Shown here: piece after piece, positions 45,058-53,806 of the stretch
Numbering within the stretch: position 1 is the first letter of the stretch
Layout: the number at the start of each line of letters is the position of its first letter
DNA from: CALGTL01 sp963579135
GTDB lineage: Bacteria; Chloroflexota; Dehalococcoidia; Lucifugimonadales; Australimonadaceae
Reading direction: 5' to 3'
Assembly: GCA_963579135.1 (NCBI GenBank)
Contig: CAUZFB010000011.1
Coordinates: 1 to 61,187, forward strand
DNA length: 61,187 nt
Notes under the pieces: generated by a model
The model's database searches: none
The model's input: only the letters and a program-made list of their open reading frames with translations
What the model was told of the DNA's origin: nothing
Program-made: the position numbers and the translations under genes

Positions 45058-46056
45058 ATGATCATCGATGCCCATGCCCATATCACCGGGCCGATGGAGC
45101 TCTACCAATACTTCCGCCAACTCACCGGCGGCTCGGGCCCTGCCCGTATCGCGGCAGTCGAATACTCCGACGAGCGCCTCGAAGAAACCCTCGCGCCGCA
45201 CCTGGCGGAGATCGCTACCGTCGGGACCGACCTCCAACTCGTGTCGCCACGTCCGTGGGCGGTCCCAACCGGCGACCGCCGAGAAGCCATCGTCCTGCAG
45301 ATTACGCAGCAGCTAAACGACATGATCGGCCGCAGCGTCAGGCTGCACCCCGACCGGTTCGCAGGCGTCGCCGCACTCCCTCAAGCCGCAGGCACCAACG
45401 CCCGGTTCTGCGTCGACGAGCTCGAGCGCTGCGTCACCGAGCTTGGTTTCGTGGGGTGCAAGATCAACCCCGATCCTGGTGAGGGCGCCGTCGCGACCCC
45501 GCACATGGGTGAGGAGTACTGGTATCCGTTGTACGAAAAGATGGTCGAGCTGGGCGTCCCCGCCCTCGTCCACAGCGGGCCGTACCGCTTCTCGCGGGAA
45601 CCTGAGCTCAACTACTTCCCAGGCGAAGAGGCTGTCGCGGCCTGGGGCATGCTCCGAACACCGCGTGTATTTGAGGACTTCCCCGACTTGAAGATCATCA
45701 TCGGCCACGGTGGTGGCTACATCCCCTACCAGGCAGGCCGTGGCCGCGCGTTCCGGCTGAACGCCATGCGCAATGACCCCTCACTGGAGTCCTTCGACGA
45801 CACCATGCGTAGGCTCTACTACGACACTGTCCTCTACGACCAGCCAGCCATGGATCTGCTAGTGAATGTCGTCGGCGCCGACCGTTGCCTGTTCGGCTCA
45901 GACAAGCCTGCCAACGGCTCTGTAAATGACCCTGTCACCGGGCGTCCCCTGAACGACACCAAGCCACTCATCGAGGCGGTCCCCGGCATCACTAACACTG
46001 AAACTACCGCAATCTTCGAAGGCAACGCCCGCCGGATCTACTCACGCCTGTCCTAG
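45058..46056 (+). CDS. Amidohydrolase-family hydratase/hydrolase (LigJ-like)
   Basis: 332 aa from ATG 45058; earlier starts read through non-conserved leader. It opens MIIDAHAHITGP with the H-x-H metal motif, then VHSGPYR, and IIGHGGGYIPYQAGRGRAFR, a segment typical of LigJ-type 4-oxalomesaconate hydratases. FGSDKP carries the C-terminal Asp. A role in aromatic ring-fission metabolism is likely but not proven. Followed within 26 bp by the cyclodeaminase-like gene. Confidence 0.78.
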   Translation: MIIDAHAHITGPMELYQYFRQLTGGSGPARIAAVEYSDERLEETLAPHLAEIATVGTDLQLVSPRPWAVPTGDRREAIVLQITQQLNDMIGRSVRLHPDRFAGVAALPQAAGTNARFCVDELERCVTELGFVGCKINPDPGEGAVATPHMGEEYWYPLYEKMVELGVPALVHSGPYRFSREPELNYFPGEEAVAAWGMLRTPRVFEDFPDLKIIIGHGGGYIPYQAGRGRAFRLNAMRNDPSLESFDDTMRRLYYDTVLYDQPAMDLLVNVVGADRCLFGSDKPANGSVNDPVTGRPLNDTKPLIEAVPGITNTETTAIFEGNARRIYSRLS

Positions 46057-46081
46057 GCAACGCCCACACCGAGGTACACAG

Positions 46082-47047
46082 ATGGCTATATTCCTGACCA
46101 ACCAAGAGGTCCGCAGCCTGCTCCCCATGACCGAATGCGTCGACCTCATGGAGCGCGTGTTCAAAGATGAAGCCGCAGGGAAGTCCAAGACCCTCCCTCG
46201 GCAACACATCCCGTTGCCCGTCGGGTTCCACCGCACCATCTCCGGCGTCGCCGAAGGCTTCGGTGTCTACGGCATGAAGACCTACGGCGCCGTCCGCAAA
46301 GAGGGGTGGAAGCGGACCCGTTACCTGGTCATCCTTTTCAGCCTCGAAACCGGCCTCATCGAAGCGGTCATGGAGGCGCGAGACCTCGGGCAGATCCGCA
46401 CGGGTGCCGTCGCTGGCCTCGCCACGCGCATCCTGGCTCGGGAAGACGCCAACACCGTCGGCATCATCGGCACCGGCTGGGAAGCCCGCTCGCAGATCGA
46501 GGCCATGAACGCTGTCCGGGAGATCACCCACGTGAAGGCCTACAGCCGCTCGCCGGAGAACCGTCAAGCGTTCGCCGACGAGATGAGTGAAACGCTTGGG
46601 CTAGACGTTGAGCCGGTCGAGCGCGCCGAAGACGCTGCGCGCGATGTCGATATCTTCATCACCATAACCAGCGCCGACGACCCCATCGTCGATGGCACAT
46701 GGATCGCGCCAGGAACCCACATCAACGCGGTCGGCGCCACCACCCCCGGCCGACGCGAGCTCGACGTCGAAACCGTGCGTCGCTCTGACCTGGTTGTCAT
46801 CGAGCAGCTTGAGCAGGCACAGGCTGATGCCGCAGAGCTGTTCATCGCCGTCAACGAAGGCGCATTGGACTGGGATGACGTGGTGCTCCTGAGCGACCTT
46901 GTGTCCGGCAGAGCCATCCGGCGCTCGCATGCGACCATCACGCAATTCAACAGCTTGGGGGTTGCTACCGAGGATCTGGCCGCCGCCGCATTCGTCATGG
47001 AACGCGCCAAGGAATGGGGCATCGGCGTGGAGCTGCCGTTCGCCTAG
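46082..47047 (+). CDS. Ornithine cyclodeaminase/mu-crystallin family protein
   Basis: 321 aa. N-terminal dimer region, GMKTYG, the NAD(P) Rossmann motif GIIGTGWEARSQ and the HINAVGATTPGRRELD loop are family hallmarks. Members are cyclodeaminases or imine/oxo-acid reductases; the assignment to ornithine is not supported specifically. Downstream of the LigJ-like gene. Confidence 0.85.
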   Translation: MAIFLTNQEVRSLLPMTECVDLMERVFKDEAAGKSKTLPRQHIPLPVGFHRTISGVAEGFGVYGMKTYGAVRKEGWKRTRYLVILFSLETGLIEAVMEARDLGQIRTGAVAGLATRILAREDANTVGIIGTGWEARSQIEAMNAVREITHVKAYSRSPENRQAFADEMSETLGLDVEPVERAEDAARDVDIFITITSADDPIVDGTWIAPGTHINAVGATTPGRRELDVETVRRSDLVVIEQLEQAQADAAELFIAVNEGALDWDDVVLLSDLVSGRAIRRSHATITQFNSLGVATEDLAAAAFVMERAKEWGIGVELPFA

Positions 47048-47318
47048 ATGTCCTGAACGGGCGATCTAGGTTTGTCCCATCCACCAGAACCATCAATCCT
47101 CGTTTGAACACGTCGCGAGCGCGAACAAGACACAAAGGCGCCATGTATACGGTCCGTCACGTCTCCCTGAACATACAAGGATGATGTTGAATCAGTTCTG
47201 GGCGTTAGGAACGTCAGACGTTTCTCTTGTCGTAGCCTACTTCCTCGAGGGGATGAGGAACGGACGAAGGGTGTGCGTCAGCGGAGAGGACAGGTGTTTA
47301 GAAGCCTAAGCGGGCGCT

Positions 47319-49907
47319 CTACGACAGCGAGAAAGTCGATCCGGCGTTCGTCCGCGACACCTCGATGCGCACGGGGAACGCCTCTTTGATCTCGTCCAGG
47401 TGTGTGATGACCAAGATGCGCTGGAAACGGTCCTCGATCGCCTTGATGACGTCCAGGACGCGGTCGCGGCCCTCGGCGTCCTGCGTGCCGAAGCCCTCGT
47501 CAATGAACAACGTCGGTAACGGCGCACCAGCGCGCCAGGCGAGCAGCTTGCTCAACGCGATACGCAACGCGAAGTCCACCCGGAAACGCTCGCCGCCGCT
47601 GTACATCTCATAGTTGCGGGTGCCCAACTCGTCGGCCACCACGATGTCCAACGTTTCCACGCTCTCCGAGCCATCCGCGCCTCTACCTGTCCGCCGTGCC
47701 CGCTGCGTCTCTAGCTTCACGGACATCCGCCCATCCGTCATCTGCTTCAGCAGATCGTTGGCCTCATCCTCCAGCCGGGGGATCGCCGCCTCGATGAGCA
47801 ACGCCTGTACCCCACCTTTGCCGAACGCCAGAGCGAGCTCTCCGTAGGCTGAGGACTCCTCCACCATATCCTTGCGACCTTGCTCTTGTTCTTTCAAGAT
47901 CTCCTCCGCAGCAGCAATCTGCTCCACCTGATGCGCCAACGAACCACGTCGCACCTGGAGCTCGTCACGTGCCTTGCCCGCTTCCCTCGCCTCAGCCTCG
48001 ACCGCGATGCGCTGAGCCCTGTATGAGTCCAGTTCGGCGATCTCCCTCTCGATGACTGCCCGCTGCCCCGCAATCCTCGTAATCTCGGACTCTGCTTCCG
48101 TTACTCGAGCCCCCACGCGCCGCAGCGCCGCTTCATCTTCGGGGCGTCGCGTCTGTGCCTGCGCCAATGCTTGATACTCCCCATCCCAGCACTCCAGATT
48201 ATGTACTGCCTGCTCGGCGGCAGTCACTGCATGCGAATCGAACGCCAGTTCGGCTATCCGCGTCCGCAATGCTTGTGCATCAGCCATTTCAACTGCCGCG
48301 TACGCACCGGACTCCAGCCTTGCCTCAGCCCCCGCTAGATCGATCGTCTCGTCCGCTATCTGCGCCTGCGCCTGCATCGCCCCGTCGCGCTGGACAACAA
48401 GACGAGCGTTCTCCGCGTCCAGTCGCCTACGGTCACCCTCGATCTGGTCGCGGACCGCCTTGGTCTTACCAGCCAAGTCGCTTCCCTGCCCATCCAGCCT
48501 TACCACCTCGACCGCTTGGGCCTTATGCCGCTCCAGCATTTCGCTGATCTCAGCTTCGTAGGATTCTTCGATGCGGCGCAGCCCTTCCGGGCCAAGCTCC
48601 GTCCCGCACAGCGGGCACCCGGCTGCATCCTCGTGGCCATGGGACAGCAACGCCATTTTCCCTCGTATCTCCTTGCCCATCTCGGTGATACGGACGTTGT
48701 CCTGCTCCAGTCTGCGTGCCTCCAAACGAAGCGATTGCTCCTGCTCCTGCGCCCCCGACACCTCCACCGACCGCGCATCGAGGGCCTTCAGCGCGGCGGC
48801 AATTTCCACGAACCGCGCCTCTATCGCTGGCAGTGACTCGGTTTTTGGAATGAGATCTTCGTTGAGTCGGTGACGCGAGCGCAGTATCTCGCTCTCTAGG
48901 CCTGCACGCGCCGAGTTGATGCGCTGCTCCAGCGGTGACAAGTCACGCTGGAGTCCCGTCACGGACTGCGCGGCAGCGTTCAATGTGCGCAGACATTTGC
49001 GCGCTTGCTGCAGCGCCGTCTGGCCCTGTTCGATCTCTGGCGCCCGCGCCTCAGCCTGCCGCCAGCCGTTCAAGCGACGCTCAACCTCCAGCGCCTCAAC
49101 GCGGTCTTGGTCCCGCCTGCTGGTGGCCCGTACCGCTTGAGCACCAAGCTCGACCGCCTCAGCACGGCGACGCTCAAGGTGCTCCATTTGCGTCCGCAAC
49201 AGCGATAGCCGCTGATCCACCGACGAGCTCCGCTGCTGTGCGGTCGCTAGCTCACCGTCCACCTGCTGAAGCCCATCCCGAACCTGATCTCCTTGTGTCA
49301 CTTGCTCGCGGAGTCGGTCAAGCTGAAACGACGACGCAGACAGTGTGCCCTGCAGCTCCCGATTGTGGAGTTTGGCCCGCTCCTCCAAGCGATCGTAGAT
49401 ACCAAGTCCAAGCACCCGGGCCAACACGTCTTTGCGTTGGCTCGCAGTGGCCATGGCGAATAGATCAGCGCGCCCCTGCACGAGGAACGCGCTGTTCACG
49501 AACGTGTCGTAATCCATGTTGGTGCGCCTGATGATCTCGGCCTGCGTTTCACCGATCGTGTCGCCCGTAATCGGACGATAGTCCTCGCCAGTGAGCACTC
49601 CCAACTCCAAGGAGCTCTGGGGAGTCTTGCGCGCTCGCGAATAGCGCCGGGTAATCCGGTAGCGCTCCTGACCGATGTCGAACTCCAACTCTACCGACAT
49701 CTCATCCTGCCCGTGGTGCAGAAGCTGGTCCTGGCGCTGCCCGCGGGCCTTTCCCCACAGCACCCACGTGATCGCGTCGAGCAGCGCTGATTTACCGGTG
49801 CCATTCGCGCCGCACAGGCACGCAACGTGAACGTCTGCAAGGCGCAACGTAGGGGCCGCATCACGGTAGGAAAGGAAATTATGAACAGTCAGACTGATGG
49901 GGAGCAC
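47319..49907 (-). CDS. sbcC: SbcC/Rad50-type exonuclease subunit
   Basis: 862 aa from GTG 49907. Walker A is GANGTGKSALLD near residue 35, coiled coils flank a zinc hook CPLCGTELG near the middle, and the C-terminal half has the signature LGTRNYEMYSGGERFRVDFALRIALS and Walker B LPTLFIDEGFGTQD. SbcC with SbcD cleaves hairpins and DNA ends. No SbcD-like gene adjoins it here. Confidence 0.93.
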   Translation of the reverse strand: MLPISLTVHNFLSYRDAAPTLRLADVHVACLCGANGTGKSALLDAITWVLWGKARGQRQDQLLHHGQDEMSVELEFDIGQERYRITRRYSRARKTPQSSLELGVLTGEDYRPITGDTIGETQAEIIRRTNMDYDTFVNSAFLVQGRADLFAMATASQRKDVLARVLGLGIYDRLEERAKLHNRELQGTLSASSFQLDRLREQVTQGDQVRDGLQQVDGELATAQQRSSSVDQRLSLLRTQMEHLERRRAEAVELGAQAVRATSRRDQDRVEALEVERRLNGWRQAEARAPEIEQGQTALQQARKCLRTLNAAAQSVTGLQRDLSPLEQRINSARAGLESEILRSRHRLNEDLIPKTESLPAIEARFVEIAAALKALDARSVEVSGAQEQEQSLRLEARRLEQDNVRITEMGKEIRGKMALLSHGHEDAAGCPLCGTELGPEGLRRIEESYEAEISEMLERHKAQAVEVVRLDGQGSDLAGKTKAVRDQIEGDRRRLDAENARLVVQRDGAMQAQAQIADETIDLAGAEARLESGAYAAVEMADAQALRTRIAELAFDSHAVTAAEQAVHNLECWDGEYQALAQAQTRRPEDEAALRRVGARVTEAESEITRIAGQRAVIEREIAELDSYRAQRIAVEAEAREAGKARDELQVRRGSLAHQVEQIAAAEEILKEQEQGRKDMVEESSAYGELALAFGKGGVQALLIEAAIPRLEDEANDLLKQMTDGRMSVKLETQRARRTGRGADGSESVETLDIVVADELGTRNYEMYSGGERFRVDFALRIALSKLLAWRAGAPLPTLFIDEGFGTQDAEGRDRVLDVIKAIEDRFQRILVITHLDEIKEAFPVRIEVSRTNAGSTFSLS

Positions 49908-50089
49908 GAAGCCCTCGCCCGATTCAATGTGCGGATTCTACACGTCGATAACAAGTGCGAACCAATCTTGAGCGATGATGGTATCGGCAGCAATGGGCAC
50001 CTGTCAGTGGTCGGACAGTGGCAGTGCCCAGACAGTGGCCAGGCCGTGGTCAAGCTGCACGCTCTCACCTAGCGATCAGGAGCAGATCG

Positions 50090-50627
50090 ATGATTCGAGA
50101 CGCGACCCAATAAAGCCGCAGCGACATCGTCGCTATCTATAACGCCTCCATACCCGGACAGCAGGCCACTGCGGATCTCGATTCTGTATCGGTAGACTCA
50201 CGCCGGTCCTGGTTGGCGGAGCACGACCCCACACACCATCCGCTTTGGGTCTACCAAGACGAGGGCACACTGGCTGGCCGGCTTTCCCTCAGCGCCTTCT
50301 ACCAACGCGCCGCCTGGGACGCTACCGCCGAGATAAGCGTCTACGTCAGCCCGGCACACCAGGAGCACGGCATCGCCGCCACGCTCGTGAGCGAATCTAT
50401 CTCCCGTGCCCCCCGAGCTCAGCCTGTCCTCCCTGCTCGGACTCATCTTCGGCCACAACCAACCCAGCCCGAACCTGTTCCACCGCTTCGGGTTCGAAGA
50501 CTGTGGCCAGATGCCGCAGGTCTGCAATCTCGGCGGCATCAAGCGCGACGTCATGATCCTTGGGCCTCATGCGGCTGAAACGACCGTGTCCATCACTCCC
50601 GATACGCCCCTCGTACCGTCCTTGTGA
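50090..50627 (+). pseudogene. Decayed GNAT (phosphinothricin acetyltransferase-like) gene
   Basis: An intact CAGGAG ribosome site leads to ATG 50090, then M-I-R-D-A-T-Q and a TAA at 50111-50113. The same frame continues IVAIYNASIPG, then LWVYQDEGTLAGRLSLS and AEISVYVSPAHQEHGIAATL to SRAP. At about 50405-50415 it shifts into another frame: SLLGLIFGHNQPS, LFHRFGFEDCGQ, RDVMILG. All Pat-family landmarks appear in order across two lesions (nonsense plus frameshift). TAA is not a recodable Sec codon. The etfBA promoter overlaps its last bases. Confidence 0.8.
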
Positions 50628-50650
50628 CCGGTACCTTGGTTCGCTACAAT
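50622..50650 (+). promoter_or_regulatory. Candidate promoter of etfBA
   Basis: TTGTGA at 50622-50627, a 17-bp spacer and TACAAT at 50645-50650. It ends the pseudogene region and leaves a leader of about 75 nt before the etfB ATG at 50734. Confidence 0.5.
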
Positions 50651-50733
50651 TTATTCGTGAATTCGGTTGCAATCTCCCGGGTGTGTTCGCTCCTGGAAAC
50701 CCGCTCCCGGTGCTCAAGTGAGGCCGTCGCCCT

Positions 50734-51531
50734 ATGACACTCAAGATCGTGGTTACGGCCAAGCAGGTCATCGACCCCGAAACTCCCACATCCGCGTTCG
50801 GTATCGCCGACAACGCCGTTACGGTGCCCGCCAACCAGGCATCGGTGGTCAACGGCTTCGATGAGCAGGCCATTGAGGCCGCGCTTCGCCTCAAGGACGC
50901 CTCCGGTGACGCTCATATCACAGTGGTGTCAGTCGGCTCCTCCTTCGCGCTTGACGTCATCAAGAAACCGCTCGCCATGGGTGCCGACGAGCTGATTCTT
51001 CTCGACGACCCTGCCTTCGATAACGCTGTCGACCCTACGGTGACCATCGCGGCGCTTACGGCTGCAGTACGCAAAATCGGCGACGTGAATATTGTCCTCG
51101 CAGGCAGGCAAGCCAGCGACTGGGACAACGCGCAGGTCCCCATCGGCGTGGCCGAAGCCCTCGGTTGGCCCGTGGCTACCGTTGCGAAGAAGGTGGACGT
51201 CAAAGACTCCACCCTCCGCGTAGAACGCGTGCTGCCGGACGGCCACGAGGTAGTCGAGGCTGACCTCCCCGCCGTGGTCACGGTCTCCAACGAGCTTGGC
51301 ACACCTCGCTACCCCAACATGCGCGGCATCATGGCCGCGCGCCGAGTACAACCGACCGTCTGGTCGGCAGCAGATGTCGGCTTGGATATAGGCTCCATCA
51401 GGCCCGCATTCGAACTGGTCAGCCTCAGCAAGCCTCAGAGTGCTATCGCAACTGAGATGATCACTGGCGACGACGATGAAGACGCGGGCCGCAAGCTCGC
51501 GCAACGCCTCCGCGACGAACGGATCATTTAG
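50734..51531 (+). CDS. etfB: Electron transfer flavoprotein beta subunit
   Basis: 265 aa. KIVVTAKQVIDPETP at the start, GADELILLDDP, VLAGRQASDWDNAQVP and a PRYPNMRGIMAARR signature near the C-terminus. With EtfA it accepts electrons from acyl-CoA or other dehydrogenases. The gap to etfA is 8 bp. Confidence 0.94.
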   Translation: MTLKIVVTAKQVIDPETPTSAFGIADNAVTVPANQASVVNGFDEQAIEAALRLKDASGDAHITVVSVGSSFALDVIKKPLAMGADELILLDDPAFDNAVDPTVTIAALTAAVRKIGDVNIVLAGRQASDWDNAQVPIGVAEALGWPVATVAKKVDVKDSTLRVERVLPDGHEVVEADLPAVVTVSNELGTPRYPNMRGIMAARRVQPTVWSAADVGLDIGSIRPAFELVSLSKPQSAIATEMITGDDDEDAGRKLAQRLRDERII

Positions 51532-51539
51532 GAGAAAGC

Positions 51540-52532
51540 ATGGCGGATGGCACAGGCATACTCGTTATCGGCGAGATGGCAGGCGACGAGCCCACTTCGA
51601 CGACGCTCGAAGCGCTGGCCGCCGGTCGCTCGCTACGGGCATCCCTCCCCGGCGAGAAGCTTTCGGTGATTCTGGCAGGCGCGTCCACCAGCGCCGCCGC
51701 ACAGCTCGTGATCTCCCACGGTGCGGAGGTCGCCTACACTATCGACGATCCCTCGCTCACCGACCCTGCCCCTGAGGCTATAGTCGCCGCCGCTGAGGAG
51801 GCCGTCCGACAAGCGTCCCCACGTATCGTTCTCGGATCCAAAACCATCTTGGGGCGCGACGTCATGCCGCGACTGGCGTTCCGACTCGGCACCGCGCTCG
51901 CCCAAGACTGCACCGCGGTCGCCATCGACGATGCGAAGCGCCTACTCGCAACGCGGCCGGTCTACGGCGGCAACGCCATCGCCACCGTCGCTTGCGTATC
52001 TGACATCGCCGTTGCTGCGCTGCGTGCGAAAAGCATCGACGCTGCCGAGCCTGACGCATCACGCACTGGCGAGGTCGTCGCACTGAACGTCGACGTCGCT
52101 TCCACAGTGCGCGTACGTTCGGTTGACCGTGTCGAACAGGCAGGCGAAGGCATCCGCCTCGAAGATGCGCGTGTGGTCATCAGCGGGGGACGTGGCCTAG
52201 GTGGCCCGGAACCGTTCAAAGAACTCAATAAGCTCGCAGCCCTCCTCGGTGGTGCCGTGGGCGCATCCCGAGCGGCGTGCGATGCCGGTTGGGTGCCGTC
52301 CAGCTACCAGGTCGGCCTCACCGGAAAGACAGTGACGCCCGATTTGTACATCGCCGTGGGTATCTCGGGCGCCAGTCAGCATATGGCCGGATGCAGCAAT
52401 GCCCGGACGATAGTGGCCATCAACAAAGACACCGGAGCCAACATTTTCAAGGACGCCCGGTTCGGCGTCGCGGGGGATTGGCAAAAAGTGCTCCCTGCCT
52501 TCATGGAACAACTGCACGAGTTGTTAGGCTAG
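51540..52532 (+). CDS. etfA: Electron transfer flavoprotein alpha subunit
   Basis: 330 aa. The C-terminal FAD domain has VISGGRGLGGPEPF, LGGAVGASRAACDAGW, VGLTGKTVTPDLYIAVGISG, and INKDTGANIFKDARFG. No ferredoxin extension, so not the clearly bifurcating FixB type. AGGAGAAAGC precedes ATG 51540. Confidence 0.95.
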   Translation: MADGTGILVIGEMAGDEPTSTTLEALAAGRSLRASLPGEKLSVILAGASTSAAAQLVISHGAEVAYTIDDPSLTDPAPEAIVAAAEEAVRQASPRIVLGSKTILGRDVMPRLAFRLGTALAQDCTAVAIDDAKRLLATRPVYGGNAIATVACVSDIAVAALRAKSIDAAEPDASRTGEVVALNVDVASTVRVRSVDRVEQAGEGIRLEDARVVISGGRGLGGPEPFKELNKLAALLGGAVGASRAACDAGWVPSSYQVGLTGKTVTPDLYIAVGISGASQHMAGCSNARTIVAINKDTGANIFKDARFGVAGDWQKVLPAFMEQLHELLG

Positions 52533-52560
52533 ACTAAGATAGGCAAAGGGAGGTGAACCG

Positions 52561-53004
52561 ATGAGCGACCAAGAGTTCGACCGCGAGATGGCCGAAGCGC
52601 TTCAGAATGCCGAAGCGGCGGAAGTTGTATGCATCATTCTCCCCATCATCAACCAATGCCTGATATACGACAGCCGGTCAGCCCTCGACGACCCGCCACG
52701 TATCACTGTGTCGGCACCCCTGGGCTCCGGCGAGCGCAGGCTCCGTCATGTGAACAAAGCGCGCCCGCAACTTGAACGCGCCCGTGAGCTCGCCGTACTT
52801 CCGTGGTCAGGCTCCATCAACGCGTTCTCCAATTCCAAGATTTGGGGCATGCTCCAGGACCGGATGCTAGGCTCGAGTTACCCCAACGCCGAGCGCCAGT
52901 GCAACGACGCTCTCGATGAGCTTCGTCAGTGGGAACGCCGGTCCATGGTCTCCATGATTCGTGGCCAAGGCCCCTTCCACACCGTCTGGTCCCGCGCCGA
53001 GTAG
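52561..53004 (+). CDS. Unknown cytoplasmic protein downstream of etfA
   Basis: 147 aa with a very strong GGGAGGTGA ribosome site. Acidic helical start (MSDQEFDREMAEALQ), hydrophobic VVCIILPIINQCLIYD segment, then a basic region and a W-rich end (QWERRSMV, FHTVWSRAE). No family recognised. It is 28 bp after etfA and likely cotranscribed. Confidence 0.6.
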   Translation: MSDQEFDREMAEALQNAEAAEVVCIILPIINQCLIYDSRSALDDPPRITVSAPLGSGERRLRHVNKARPQLERARELAVLPWSGSINAFSNSKIWGMLQDRMLGSSYPNAERQCNDALDELRQWERRSMVSMIRGQGPFHTVWSRAE

Positions 53005-53140
53005 GCAGGGCACGCTCCGACCTTTCAGGCGCTACGAAAGTAAGTTCAAACGCCCCGACAATGATGGCGAAGCGTTTTTGCTGTCCCAGGCGGAAGGCTG
53101 AACCAAACGGCAGCTCTCCCTGCTATGGTCACGTAGACCA

Positions 53141-53630
53141 TTAGATCGGAACTTTGGCAGCGTTCTCAGCTTCGTGCGCGGCGAGGATTTTCTGCACGAG
53201 ATTCGCGGACACTCCACCATAGTGATCAAACTCCGTCGTGATCGCCCCACGTCCCCGGGTCAGCGCGCGGGGTTGCGTAGAGTACTGCTGCGCCTCCACC
53301 TGTGGCATCGACGCCTCAATCGTTGCGATGCCACCTTCAGGTAACATGCCAACGATGTGCGAGCGACGAGTGTTCAGGTCACCGACCACCGCACCCGTCG
53401 CCGACACCACCAGCACGGCGGCATCCGCAACGCGAAGCTCTGAAACTTGCTCGCCCGCAAAATCGGCGTACCGGGGCTGTCAATCACATTACTCTTCGTG
53501 TCCTTCCAGATGCCTGGAACCAACGCCCACTGCAGGCTCGTCTGTCGTCGATGCTCCTCAGGGTCATAGTCGGAAGCCGTATTCCCATCCTCGACCCTTC
53601 CTAGCCGATGAGTGCGAAAAGCATTGCTCC
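53141..53630 (-). pseudogene. Internally deleted EF-G-like (FusA2-type) elongation factor remnant
   Basis: Read on the minus strand, the 5' part gives LGRVEDGNTASDYDPEEHRR and VIDSPG, the N-terminal GTPase switch region of an EF-G-like protein. A frameshift follows, then YADFAGEQVSELRVADAAVL and VVSATGAVV. It joins directly to GDLNTRRSHIVGM, RGRGAITTEFDHYGG and NLVQKILA, which belong to the C-terminal domain V. About 500 residues between are gone and the P-loop start is not readable. So it is a dead gene that kept both ends. Confidence 0.8.
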
Positions 53631-53806
53631 TGCGATTACTGGCGCTGCACACCCTAAATACGCACCTAATACAACGTTCTTTATTGTATATATGCTGAGT
53701 TACTCTATGGTTTCCCATTTCATAAAGCAGATACGCCGTCATTAATTCTAGGCAGAGCCCCAAGCGTCTGCAACGCTCATCCGGCAAGCGACGTAAAGTT
53801 AACAAG

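Noticed and set aside
50111..50113. TAA in the acetyltransferase frame as a recoded codon
   Set aside because: TAA is not used for Sec or Pyl, it does not replace a Cys, and a second frameshift is present; decay explains it better.
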